Part shown: piece by piece, positions 1-5,931 of the stretch
Position numbering within the stretch: position 1 is the first letter of the stretch
Layout of the letters: every line of letters begins with the position of its first letter
Assembly: GCA_964559295.1 (NCBI GenBank)
Contig: CAZLGO010000039.1
Location: 1 to 15,998, forward strand
Reading direction: 5' to 3'
DNA length: 15,998 bases
Source of the DNA: CAZLGO01 sp964559295
GTDB lineage: Archaea > Methanobacteriota > Methanobacteria > Methanobacteriales > Methanobacteriaceae
Notes under the pieces: model-generated
What the model was told of the DNA's origin: nothing
The model's input: the letters and a program-made list of their open reading frames with translations, nothing else
Databases searched by the model: none
Made by a program: the position numbers and the translations under genes

Positions 1-445
1 AGCTCTTTTAAGGATGGATGGCGACATTTAAAATACATGTTAGAGAGGAAATTTTTAAAGGGCGTTGATGAGGATCATTAGATCATGTTCTGATCATAAA
101 AATGGATTTTGAATCTTCTTATAGACATTTTAGTGCTTCTGGAGATGTATTTATAAAAAGTTGGATAATAAATAACCATAATATACCAAAAAAACTAATT
201 TTACAATTTAGAAGTTGATCGAACATATTTCAGCCACATTTTAAAATCAAAACCTTTTTTTGAACAGTTTTTTCATCCTAATCAAAAAAATTTTTGGGAT
301 CTTTTATGCACGCTTACTTCTCATATATAAAGTTATCTCCTAAATCCAAATCGTAAAGAATATATATAATAGGCAACACGATTGAAATAAGGAGCATTAT
401 AACACCAATAAAGCCCGGGTGATTTCCATAAAAACCGAAAGTTTT
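1..445. other. 5' intergenic region with no convincing gene
   Basis: No open frame here looks like a real gene. The longest candidate, ATG 102 to stop 216-218 (38 codons), has no recognisable similarity and its frame runs on into further stops. The region is very AT-rich. A small perfect inverted repeat, GATCA-TGTTC-TGATC, lies around 82-96. It may hold the tail of an upstream gene's transcript and the upstream control region of the S-layer gene, but nothing further can be supported. Confidence 0.5.
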
Positions 446-454
446 TTATATGCT
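446..454 (+). promoter_or_regulatory. TATA box of the S-layer gene
   Basis: TTTATATGC lies 44 bases before the S-layer start codon. An archaeal TATA box is usually centred about 25 bases before the transcript start, which puts the start near 472-476 and leaves a leader of about 25 bases carrying the ribosome site. The same nine bases recur before the next gene (1837-1845), which suggests the two surface-protein genes are transcribed in a similar way. Confidence 0.65.
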
Positions 455-483
455 CCTTACTACATGAACTTGTAAAAATAAAT

Positions 484-490
484 GGAGGTA
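484..490 (+). promoter_or_regulatory. Strong ribosome binding site of the S-layer gene
   Basis: GGAGGTA lies seven bases before the ATG at 498. It is close to the full complement of the 3' end of archaeal 16S rRNA and fits a highly expressed surface protein. It fixes the start codon. Confidence 0.8.
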
Positions 491-497
491 AAAAAAC

Positions 498-1712
498 ATG
501 AAGACGGTACAAAAAATAAGCGCGATCGCAATAGCACTCTTGATGATAGCTTCAGTGATTCCAACGGCAGTAGCAGATCCTTGGAATTATCTAACAGGTG
601 CAGGAGGATCACCTTCAGCAGGGTGGATGCCTAACATCGTTGTAGGACAAGACGCAGCAGCAATGGATGTTGTAGGTGCAATCGACATAGCAGGTTCTGC
701 AGCTGGAGTAACAGGATTCTGGAATTATGGTGTGCTTGACACAGAGGCAACATCCCCAGATGCATTATCAAACCCTCTGATCTTAGTTGGCAGTAACCGC
801 CCTGTAGCACCAACAATGAATCCGGCAAACAGACTTGTAAAGCAACTTGTTGATGAAGGTAAATTCAAAGACTTCGCTCAAAGAGGAGCAGCTTCTATAG
901 ATGATCCAAGAGACGGTGTAGTAGAGGTCGTAGCAGATGCATTTGCAACCGGTCAACAAGCCATAGTGGTAGCAGGTGTTGCAAGACAAGGTACGAGAAT
1001 GGCATGTCGACAGGCAGCAGAAGGTATACCAAACCTCTATACAACAGCTGCAACTGCCCTTGGTGGACCTGGTATAGAAAGAGATATTCGAAACTTCCTT
1101 GGATTCGGACCAGGTTCTCCAACAGAGCAAGGTATAGTTTGTAACGGAGTTGCGCAGGCTATAATAGAAGCTAAAAAACTCGCAAGTCCAACCGAAATCA
1201 AACTTAGAATACGTACGCCTGTTGCTGCGCAAGCAGACACTGCTGATGGAAGAAAGGCGCTTGCAGATTACATAAAAGCAAATGTACCAGGAGCACAAGA
1301 CGTAACAGTTGAATTCGCAGTAGGTGCTCCCAATGTCCGAGTAGAGGTAAATAGCGTGGTTGAATACAACGCTGCACCTACTTTCATAAATCCAGCAAAT
1401 CTTGACGCATCAACAAAAGAAGTGTACTTGGTAACCAACAGATTTACAAGCGTTGATCAGTTTGGATGGATTCCACCACAAACTATGGCAAGACAGGTAG
1501 GATACAACGCTGTTTTCGCTGATACAACTGCAGGACGGGAAGATATGGACAGGGCAGCTTACATGCTTGGTGCACTAACTTCATTGAAGAACAAAAACAT
1601 ATATAACACAAACGCTGGAGCTAACTTACGCTACCCTGACCTCTATTCATTGGTCTTCGACGTTAGAACACCAACGGTAACACCAGGAACCATCATCATA
1701 ATTGGTGGTTAA
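498..1712 (+). CDS. S-layer protein
   Basis: Probable structural subunit of the cell-surface S-layer, exported through Sec. Residues 1-26 form a classic signal peptide: basic start (MKTVQK), a hydrophobic core, and an AVA|D cleavage site near residue 26. The mature part opens with a segment (about 46-70) of the form NIVVGQDAAAMDVVGAIDIA, and has VVAGVARQGTRMACRQAA near 157-174. Both resemble the repeated glycine-rich strands of archaeal S-layer proteins (Methanococcus-type and similar families). It has only two cysteines, at 170 and 214, which could form a disulfide. There is no C-terminal membrane helix; the protein ends in a strand (TIIIIGG). At 404 residues it is shorter than the roughly 500-600 residues of methanococcal S-layer proteins. 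It has its own strong promoter and ribosome site, and a terminator follows. The family call is fairly sure; the lineage is not. Confidence 0.8.
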   Translation: MKTVQKISAIAIALLMIASVIPTAVADPWNYLTGAGGSPSAGWMPNIVVGQDAAAMDVVGAIDIAGSAAGVTGFWNYGVLDTEATSPDALSNPLILVGSNRPVAPTMNPANRLVKQLVDEGKFKDFAQRGAASIDDPRDGVVEVVADAFATGQQAIVVAGVARQGTRMACRQAAEGIPNLYTTAATALGGPGIERDIRNFLGFGPGSPTEQGIVCNGVAQAIIEAKKLASPTEIKLRIRTPVAAQADTADGRKALADYIKANVPGAQDVTVEFAVGAPNVRVEVNSVVEYNAAPTFINPANLDASTKEVYLVTNRFTSVDQFGWIPPQTMARQVGYNAVFADTTAGREDMDRAAYMLGALTSLKNKNIYNTNAGANLRYPDLYSLVFDVRTPTVTPGTIIIIGG

Positions 1713-1734
1713 AGAACCCAAAGATAAACCAATA

Positions 1735-1767
1735 GAACCCTCAGGGGTTCAAACTTTTTTCTTTTTT
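1735..1767 (+). terminator. Hairpin plus T-tract after the S-layer gene
   Basis: GAACCC-TCAG-GGGTTC forms a perfect six-base-pair hairpin (1735-1750), followed by AAAC and a T-rich run (1755-1767). A related hairpin, GGACCC-TTAG-GGGTTC with one G-T pair, lies at 4433-4448, and a half-copy (GGGTTCAAA plus T-runs) lies near 4049. The T-run is the likelier signal, since archaea terminate mainly on T-tracts. Confidence 0.6.
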
Positions 1768-1836
1768 AATTTTTTGAATTACATCTGATTTTTGATTTTT
1801 CAAGTTACCTGATCAAAAGCAACAAGATCAAAAACT

Positions 1837-1845
1837 TTATATGCT
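1837..1845 (+). promoter_or_regulatory. TATA box of the glycoprotein gene
   Basis: TTTATATGC, identical to the S-layer TATA box, lies 44 bases before the ATG at 1889, the same spacing as for the S-layer gene. A transcript start near 1863-1868 would leave a short leader with the GGAG ribosome site at 1876-1879. Confidence 0.6.
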
Positions 1846-1888
1846 GTTTTTTTGAAAGTTTCAGAAATAGGAATTGGAGAGTGATTTT

Positions 1889-2437
1889 ATGGACAGAAGA
1901 ATAATTATTGCAGTTGTTGCCATCCTGCTTGTAGCAGGAGCTGCCGGTGTTTATTATTACTATGGATATGAAAAACCAAAGATACAAAACAAAACCAACG
2001 CAACATCAAATGCAACACCAAATGCAACCCAAAACTTGACAAAAGAAGAATTAGAACAGGCAAAACAGGTGCCTATTGAAGGTGGTAACGAAAAAACCAT
2101 CCAAAACACTGTAAAAGGCGGTACTGCAAAGGACGTGATAATTCTTGTTAAGGGTGATGAAAGCTCAAGGGCTGTAATTGCTGCCATGAAAGTAGCTGGT
2201 GCTATAGGAGCTGCTACTCGTGGAGAAGTAAAAGCAAAATCTGCCCTAACATCAGAGATTTCGCTTTCTGAGGGTACAGTAACACATCCCATCATATTCA
2301 TAAAGGGTCCAAAAAGCGGTGCAACACAAACTAAGATTACAATCGTTGCTCCCGGACAGATCGTAGTGGAAGGTAAAACCTACGAGGAGCTTGAAAATGC
2401 CGCAATAAGGGCTGCACTGGCTATTTTGGGGCAATGA
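1889..2437 (+). CDS. Membrane-anchored glycoprotein, likely S-layer associated
   Basis: Not recognised as a named family. The first 26 residues are MDRR followed by a hydrophobic stretch (IIIAVVAILLVAGAAGVYYYY), a signal anchor that should leave the rest outside the cell. Then comes a low-complexity spacer with five N-x-T sequons at N34, N37, N41, N45 and N49, a likely glycosylated stalk. The remainder (about 60-182) is a compact mixed domain whose end (IVVEGKTYEELENAA) resembles strands and helices of S-layer proteins. Its gene lies just downstream of the S-layer gene behind the same TATA box, so a role tethering or accompanying the S-layer is inferred. A TTG at 1874 would add five residues, but the ATG at 1889 has GGAG (1876-1879) at good spacing and keeps the basic residues next to the helix. 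A broken second copy of its 3' end lies at 5932-6033. Confidence 0.7.
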   Translation: MDRRIIIAVVAILLVAGAAGVYYYYGYEKPKIQNKTNATSNATPNATQNLTKEELEQAKQVPIEGGNEKTIQNTVKGGTAKDVIILVKGDESSRAVIAAMKVAGAIGAATRGEVKAKSALTSEISLSEGTVTHPIIFIKGPKSGATQTKITIVAPGQIVVEGKTYEELENAAIRAALAILGQ

Positions 2438-2450
2438 TTTCCCCTAATTT

Positions 2451-2503
2451 TTTTTGATTTTTCAAGCTCTTTCTACAAGTTTTTGATCAGAAGTAAAAAG
2501 CAA
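2451..2503. repeat. Dispersed intergenic repeat, copy A
   Basis: TTTTTGATTTTTCAAGCTC followed by TTTCTACAAGTTTTTGAT and a tail ending AAAAAGCAA. The middle 24 bases (from TTCAAGC to the T-run) are identical in copy C at 5173-5220 and nearly so in copy B at 4141-4179. A partial version lies at 1790-1807. All copies lie directly after a gene or gene remnant. Its role is unknown. The T-runs may act as terminators, and the copies could serve as recombination points. Confidence 0.7.
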
Positions 2504-2612
2504 GGTATATGAACACAAGTGACATAGGAATATACATTCCCCCGTAAGTGGTTAACGGTTTATTTATAAAACATGCAAGTGCATAAATGAATAAGAAGAT
2601 ATGAGGAACTAA

Positions 2613-2762
2613 GAAAGACATACAAAAATGGGAGAACATAAAATAACGGTGCCGTATCATAAGGAAATAGCAAAGGGCACGTTAAATGATATATTGAGTA
2701 AAGTATCATTATGGACAGGCATATCAAAAAATGAGTTAATTGATATGTTAAAGAATGTATAG
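2613..2762 (+). pseudogene. Truncated HicA-type toxin gene
   Basis: The frame reads ERHTKMGEHKITVPYHKEI then AKGTLNDILSKV, and ends at TAG 2760-2762. The pattern (RH..., TVP.H.KEI.KGTL..IL, ...SKNELI.ML) matches the C-terminal half of HicA/YcfA-type mRNA interferases, small proteins with a double-stranded-RNA-binding fold. A stop at 2610-2612 cuts the frame, and the usual HicA front with its catalytic histidine region is missing. Similarity begins before the only ATG (2628), so this is a 5'-truncated remnant, not a short gene. A small insertion, LWTG, interrupts the last helix. No HicB partner is visible nearby. It is one of several dead toxin-antitoxin parts in this island. Confidence 0.6.
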
Positions 2763-2892
2763 AAAGATAAACGATGGCTTATAGCAGTCTCTGGTACCTT
2801 CCGATGCTATGCACTATCCTCTCAGACTGGACAGCAGAGCATGATTTTTTTCTTTTTTAGAATTTTGCATGATTTTTGCAGATCTTTGATTT
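2763..2892. other. Gap with no gene seen
   Basis: A stretch between the HicA and nucleotidyltransferase remnants. It carries T-rich runs (about 2846-2858 and 2886-2894) that could end transcripts. No frame of note is visible. Confidence 0.4.
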
Positions 2893-3057
2893 TTGAATAA
2901 AAAAGAAATGTTTAAAAAGGTTGTTCAAGTACTTAAAAACCAAAGAGCAAGAAAAATAGCCATTTTTGGTTCTTATGTGAGGAGAATGGCGGAAAAATTC
3001 CAGATTAAACTTGCTCAGAGGATGCGAAAATTTATAAAAATTGACTGTAAATATTAA
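2893..3057 (+). pseudogene. Truncated copy of MNT nucleotidyltransferase gene
   Basis: Reads LNKKEMFKKVVQVLKNQRA then RKIAIFGSYVR and stops being family-like after the GSYVR motif; a foreign tail runs on to TAA 3055-3057. About 90 bases (2895-2985) match 3704-3793 with only a few differences, so this is a duplication of the front of the gene at 3702-3986. In this copy the frame from the original start is open, but that start is TTG instead of ATG. The DxD half of the active site is absent, so it cannot be a working nucleotidyltransferase. Its tail overlaps the promoter of the next toxin-antitoxin pair. Confidence 0.75.
3031..3040 (+). promoter_or_regulatory. TATA box of first RelE-type pair
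   Basis: TTTATAAAAA lies about 41 bases before the antitoxin start, with GGTGA at 3061-3065 as ribosome site. The 30 bases before it (from 3001) resemble 4269-4305: both read CAG(A/G)TTAAAC, then a GC(T/C)TCA(G/A)AGGATGC core, then an A-run into the TATA. The block may have been carried along as a unit. Confidence 0.6.
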
Positions 3058-3071
3058 AGTGGTGAACAGAT

Positions 3072-3260
3072 GTGATGCACTCAGAGATAATTAAGGAATT
3101 AAAAGCCATAAGGAAAGATTTAGAATATATAAAAGAGCATATGGTTGATATAGATGCGATACTTACATCAGACGAAGAAAGGATATTAAAGGAAGGTATA
3201 GAAGAATTTAAAAGTGGGAAGACAATAAGGTTAGAAGATTTGAAGAGGGACAATGAGTGA
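3072..3260 (+). CDS. Antitoxin of RelE-type pair 1
   Basis: A 61-62 residue, strongly helical, charged protein: a first helix (about 3-25, EIIKELKAIRKDLEYIKEHM) followed by a linker and a C-terminal part rich in acidic residues (EEFKSGKTIRLEDLKR). The layout fits antitoxins that precede RelE/ParE toxins in archaea: an N-terminal dimerising helix and a C-terminal tail that wraps the toxin. Start: GTG at 3072 or ATG at 3075; GGTGA at 3061-3065 serves either, and the ATG is slightly preferred. Its stop overlaps the toxin's start by four bases (ATGA), so the two are translationally coupled. It should also repress its own promoter with the toxin, as is usual for such pairs. The exact antitoxin family is not certain. 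Confidence 0.75.
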   Translation: MMHSEIIKELKAIRKDLEYIKEHMVDIDAILTSDEERILKEGIEEFKSGKTIRLEDLKRDNE

Positions 3261-3520
3261 GTTTTATAGTTCATTTGAGTCGTAGAGCTAATAAATTTCT
3301 CGAAAGTACTGATAAGGAACTGTATAATCGTGTAATAAACAAACTCAAGAAGTTGGCAGAAGATCCATTTCCGCAAGATGCCAAAAGAATAATAGGCCAA
3401 AAAGAGAAGGTATTCAGGGTGAGAGTAGGGGATTACAGAATACTTTATGTTGTTTTTCTGGATAAAAATGCGATATTGGTGGTAAACATTGATAAAAGGG
3501 CAAAGGCATATAGTCGATAA
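3257..3520 (+). CDS. relE: RelE/ParE-type toxin 1
   Basis: An 87-residue RelE-superfamily protein, a small ribosome-dependent mRNA-cutting or gyrase-directed toxin depending on subgroup. Visible marks: opening strand FIVHLSRRANKFL, a helical hairpin (about 12-35) with the DPFP turn (36-39), then the core strands with VFRVRVGDYRILYVV (52-66) and a basic ending KRAKAYSR. The RVRVGDYRILY box is the family's signature; the positive residues around R54, R61 and R81 are those that usually contact RNA in RelE-like enzymes. Length and layout are full. Overlaps its antitoxin's stop by four bases. The mRNA-cutting role is inferred from the family, not shown. Confidence 0.85.
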   Translation: MSFIVHLSRRANKFLESTDKELYNRVINKLKKLAEDPFPQDAKRIIGQKEKVFRVRVGDYRILYVVFLDKNAILVVNIDKRAKAYSR

Positions 3521-3701
3521 AGCAGTGGCTATATCTCCATATTAAGACAGGAGAGATCTCAGAACCCATGGATGAGAATCTATTAAGAGTAATTGTTGAT
3601 AAAATTTTACGCCTCATCATGAAACTGTGATATAAAAGATGGTAAAAACAAGACAGGAGAAAGCTTGCGGTTTAATACACAAAACGGTAAGGTAAAAAAT
3701 T

Positions 3702-3986
3702 ATGAATAAAAAAGAAAATGTTTAAAAAGGTTGTCCAAGTACTTAAAAACCAAAGAGCAAGAAAAATAGCCATCTTTGGTTCTTATGTAAGAGGAGAAGA
3801 AAAACCTGAAAGCGACATAGATATTATTGTGGAATTTTCAGACAGAAAAAGTCTTCTTGACATTGTAGGAATAGAACAGGAGTTATCTGAAGTATTGGTA
3901 GAAAGGTTGATTTGTTAACTGAAAAGTCCATAAGTCCATATCTAATTGACAGAATTAAGAAGGAAATGGTTGTGATTTACGAATGA
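3702..3986 (+). pseudogene. Frameshifted MNT nucleotidyltransferase gene
   Basis: The family is the minimal nucleotidyltransferase (MntA-type partner of HepT). The open part, ATG 3718 to 3918, holds KIAIFGSYVRGEEKPESDID, the full GS-x10-DxD active site, then ends early in VERLIC. In the +1 frame the usual ending follows: GRKVDLLTEKSISPYLIDRI then KKEMVVIYE, stop 3984-3986. Restoring one G at the GG of about 3896-3898 (TTGGGTAGA) would join them. A second fault lies near the front: ATG 3702 (MNKKE) is pushed out of frame by one extra A at about 3714-3717, compared with the truncated copy at 2893. Translation could still begin at 3718. So the gene is nearly whole but has two single-base shifts. 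In HepT/MntA systems the enzyme adenylates the HEPN toxin; here that function is probably lost. Confidence 0.8.
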
Positions 3987-4018
3987 AGAAAGATAATCTT
4001 GAACGGGTTTTCCCCTGA
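3983..4018 (+). pseudogene. First codons of a HepT-type HEPN gene
   Basis: ATGA overlap with the end of the nucleotidyltransferase frame gives a small frame, MKKDNLERVFP, then stop. A four-base overlap with MntA and an opening of this kind (basic MK.D) is what a HepT gene would show. Everything after about 11 codons is gone. This is inference from position and a short match. Confidence 0.35.
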
Positions 4019-4140
4019 TTACTTGGTGCTGATGCACTGAAATATTAAGGGTTCAAATTTTCTTTTCTTTTTTGGACAGACATATGGGTGAAAACATGGA
4101 AAGTAAACATTCCTTCTTCTTTTTTCTTTTTTGATGTAAA

Positions 4141-4179
4141 TTTTTGATTTTTCAGGTTCTTTCTACAAGTTTTTGATGT
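4141..4179. repeat. Dispersed intergenic repeat, copy B
   Basis: TTTTTGATTTTTCAGGTTC then TTTCTACAAGTTTTTGAT; differs from copy A by two bases in the shared core (GG for AG and T for C). It lies downstream of the broken nucleotidyltransferase. Confidence 0.7.
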
Positions 4180-4432
4180 ACTGAAAAAAAGATTGACTGG
4201 TTCTAAGAGGCGAAAAAAGAAGACTCTTTAATAAATAACGATTTTTGATTTATTGAGAGAAAGATATCCAGGTTAAACTGCCTCAAAGGATGCAAAAAAA
4301 AATTTATTAATAAATTTTGTTAAAGCATATTTATCTCACTCTTAACTGCAGATACAGTTTGATCAAAGCTTTCAGGATAAAAAGCAATTTGAAGTGAAAA
4401 TATAACAACCTTTATTAAAGGTCGAACAAAAA

Positions 4433-4448
4433 GGACCCTTAGGGGTTC
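4433..4448 (+). terminator. Hairpin related to the S-layer terminator
   Basis: GGACCC-TTAG-GGGTTC, a six-base-pair hairpin with one G-T pair, followed by AAACTCATTTT. It matches the hairpin at 1735-1750 in layout and downstream bases (GGGGTTCAAAC). The T-run after it is weak, and there is no intact gene just before it, so it may be a relic. Confidence 0.4.
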
Positions 4449-4537
4449 AAACTCATTTTAACAAGCTTTTGATAGCAAAAAGGACAGAAAGGCTTCATGC
4501 AAAACCCACCAGAAAACATAAACTTTATACAACATGG

Positions 4538-4549
4538 TTTAAATATAAC
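4538..4549 (+). promoter_or_regulatory. TATA box of second RelE-type pair
   Basis: TTTAAATATAAC puts the transcript start near 4570, which argues against the ATG at 4570 and for the ATG at 4588. Another candidate, ACTTTATAC (4522-4530), is a little further upstream. Confidence 0.5.
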
Positions 4550-4587
4550 AGAAAAGACTGTAATACAAAATGATAAAGGTGTTTAAC

Positions 4588-4785
4588 ATGGCAGCAGATG
4601 CTGAGAGCATATATAAAGAGCTAAGAAAGATAAATGAGAATCTTGAAACTCTGATAACTATCTATAGAAAGGTTATGGATTTGCTTATCTCGGAGGATTC
4701 CCCAAAGAAAGAAGAAATAGAGGCTATTTTAAGCAAGGACAAGCTGATATCCAAAGAGGAATTTCTCAAAGCTATGGAAGATTGA
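4588..4785 (+). CDS. Antitoxin of RelE-type pair 2
   Basis: A 65-residue helical protein, MAADAESIYKELRKINENLE and on, ending KLISKEEFLKAMED. First helix about 5-35, acidic C-terminal tail, as expected for an antitoxin before a RelE-type toxin. The start at 4588 is chosen because GGTG at 4578-4581 lies six bases before it, and the TATA box would start the transcript near 4570; the in-frame ATG at 4570 has no ribosome site. Three bases separate its stop from the toxin start. Like the first pair's antitoxin it carries an E.I.KEL.KI heptad pattern, so the two may be distant relatives. Confidence 0.75.
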   Translation: MAADAESIYKELRKINENLETLITIYRKVMDLLISEDSPKKEEIEAILSKDKLISKEEFLKAMED

Positions 4786-4788
4786 CGC

Positions 4789-5049
4789 ATGTTTAAAATC
4801 AGATTCAAATCGAGAGTTCTTAAAAGTGCCAAAAAGCTTTCTAAAGAAGAAAAAGAAAAGATTAGGGAAGTCATAAATACAATCGAATTTGATCCGCTTC
4901 CTTTTAGAAAATACGACATTCAGAAGTTGAAGGGTCACCAAGACATTTACAGGATACGAATTGGAAAGGTTAGAATAACTTATGAAGTAGATCTTAAAGA
5001 AAAGCTTATCATTGTCCATTACATCGGCTACAGGAGTGGAGCATACTAA
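4789..5049 (+). CDS. relE: RelE/ParE-type toxin 2
   Basis: An 86-residue RelE-superfamily toxin. Shows the opening strand MFKIRFKSRVLKSAKKL, helices about 8-33, the FDPLPF turn (34-39), then the signature IYRIRIGKVRITYEV (53-67) and the strand KLIIVHYIGYRSGAY. R55, R57 and R62 line up with the basic residues of related toxins; the closing HYIGYR is typical of the archaeal RelE branch. It differs clearly from the first toxin, so this is a separate acquisition rather than a local copy. It follows its antitoxin by three bases. Its action on mRNA is inferred from the family. Confidence 0.85.
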   Translation: MFKIRFKSRVLKSAKKLSKEEKEKIREVINTIEFDPLPFRKYDIQKLKGHQDIYRIRIGKVRITYEVDLKEKLIIVHYIGYRSGAY

Positions 5050-5172
5050 CTGCTTTTGTTTTTCGATGAATGATGCAATAAATGAGGGTTTTTATTTTTG
5101 ATAGATTATATGAAGGCGTTTTATCACCATATAACACCTGTTTATACTTCTCCTTTTGAATTTCACTGAAAA

Positions 5173-5220
5173 TTTTTATTTTCAAGCTCTTTCTACAAGT
5201 TTTTAAACACCGAAAAGCAA
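5173..5220. repeat. Dispersed intergenic repeat, copy C
   Basis: TTTTTATTTTCAAGCTC then TTTCTACAAGTTTTT and a tail ACCGAAAAGCAA; identical to copy A over the 24-base core. It lies between the second RelE pair and the TumA/TumE pair. Confidence 0.7.
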
Positions 5221-5252
5221 ATGTCTATTAACTCAACTCCTTATTTCGATAA

Positions 5253-5265
5253 CTTTTTATAATTT
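5253..5265 (+). promoter_or_regulatory. TATA box of the TumA/TumE pair
   Basis: CTTTTTATAATTT lies about 40 bases before ATG 5297. The start is helped by GTGAT at 5289-5293. Confidence 0.5.
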
Positions 5266-5296
5266 ACATACCAAATAGATCAAAAGCAGTGATAAT

Positions 5297-5599
5297 ATGA
5301 TATCAGACGTGATGAAAAAGACAATTGAGGTTTTTTATCCTGTAGAGGATTCAAAGGAAGCGATTAATAAGGTTGTTTTGGAATGGCTTGATGGTAGGAT
5401 ATCAAAGCTTGAAGAGAGAATAATGGAGTTTGAGCGAAAGTATGGTACAGAGTTTTTTGAATTTGATGAGAGAATAAAGATAGAGGGAGCTTCTTTTGAT
5501 GAAGAAGACGATTGGATAGATTGGGGAGACTACATCGAGTTATTGGAAGAGTTGAAGAAGTATAGGAGAGATGTGTTATCTCAATTAAAGAAACCTTGA
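5297..5599 (+). CDS. Putative TumA-like antitoxin
   Basis: A 100-residue acidic, coiled-coil protein. Front: VFYPVEDSKEAINKVVLEWL; middle coiled-coil ISKLEERIMEFERKYGTEFF (about 35-54); then a D/E/W-rich segment (EEDDWIDWGDYIELLEELKK) to the end. The KYG...F.EF...DW.DW..Y..LLEEL pattern is what I associate with the small proteins placed just before DUF6516/TumE genes in archaea, so it is called as the antitoxin by position and pattern. There is no DNA-binding fold to see. Its stop overlaps the next gene's start (TTGA), a coupled pair. Confidence 0.65.
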   Translation: MISDVMKKTIEVFYPVEDSKEAINKVVLEWLDGRISKLEERIMEFERKYGTEFFEFDERIKIEGASFDEEDDWIDWGDYIELLEELKKYRRDVLSQLKKP

Positions 5600-5919
5600 A
5601 GACACTCAAAAGAAACGATTTAGTGGAAAAAGTGGTAGCGAAAGAAGCTATAATGCTACCAAATAATGAAAAGCTCATTGCTATCGTATATTTAGTAAAT
5701 TCATCCATTTTACATGTTAGAGAAAGATATAAAGATGGAAAACTCATTAAATACTCTTATCATCTCATAAAAGGCGGTAAAATTACCAGATGGGACAATG
5801 TACCTCATCATAAAAAGATAAGCACTTATCCCCACCATAAACATGAAAATGAAACGATAAGGGAATCCCATAAGATGGACATCAACAAAGTATTAAAGGA
5901 AATCCAGAAGAAAAAGTGA
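5596..5919 (+). CDS. tumE: TumE-like toxin (DUF6516)
   Basis: A 107-residue protein of the DUF6516/TumE family. Tell-tale marks: a strand LIAIVYLVNSSILHVRERYK (27-46), DGKLIKYSYHLIK (47-59), RWDNVPHHKKI (65-75) and TYPHHKH (77-83), then a final helix DINKVLKEIQ. The RWDN-PHH and PHHKH boxes are the family's most conserved points and look like an active site of histidines and aspartate. Start TTG at 5596 overlaps the antitoxin's stop and gives the usual length; the first ATG, at 5653, would cut the first strands. The family is reported as toxins of toxin-antitoxin systems; the target is not assumed here. Confidence 0.75.
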   Translation: MKTLKRNDLVEKVVAKEAIMLPNNEKLIAIVYLVNSSILHVRERYKDGKLIKYSYHLIKGGKITRWDNVPHHKKISTYPHHKHENETIRESHKMDINKVLKEIQKKK

Positions 5920-5931
5920 TAGTCGAACTCT

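Larger units (their letters stand above)
4019..4537. other. Non-coding gap with repeats
   Basis: No gene seen. It holds a copy of the dispersed repeat (4141-4179), a block at 4269-4305 related to the sequence just before the first RelE pair, the hairpin GGACCC-TTAG-GGGTTC (4433-4448), and several T-runs (4053-4074, 4114-4134). These look like leftovers of lost genes' ends and promoters. Confidence 0.5.

Noticed and set aside
102..218. A 38-codon frame in the upstream region
   Set aside because: No ribosome site, no family pattern, and the AT-rich background gives such frames by chance.
783..1298. A 171-codon open frame on the minus strand inside the S-layer gene
   Set aside because: Its protein is rich in cysteine, serine and tyrosine with no family pattern; it is the opposite-strand shadow of the well-supported S-layer gene.
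3569..3631. A 20-codon frame MDENLLRVIVDKILRLIMKL between the RelE pair and the nucleotidyltransferase
   Set aside because: Too short to assign; it could be a scrap of a HEPN or nucleotidyltransferase front, but there is no further match.
1745..4452. GGGTTCAAA motifs near 1745, 4049 and 4443 as tRNA T-arms
   Set aside because: None has a matching acceptor stem, anticodon arm or the paired bases of a T-arm; they belong to terminator-like hairpins.
4570..4587. ATG 4570 as start of the second antitoxin
   Set aside because: No ribosome site, and the likely transcript start lies at about the same place; ATG 4588 has GGTG at the proper distance.
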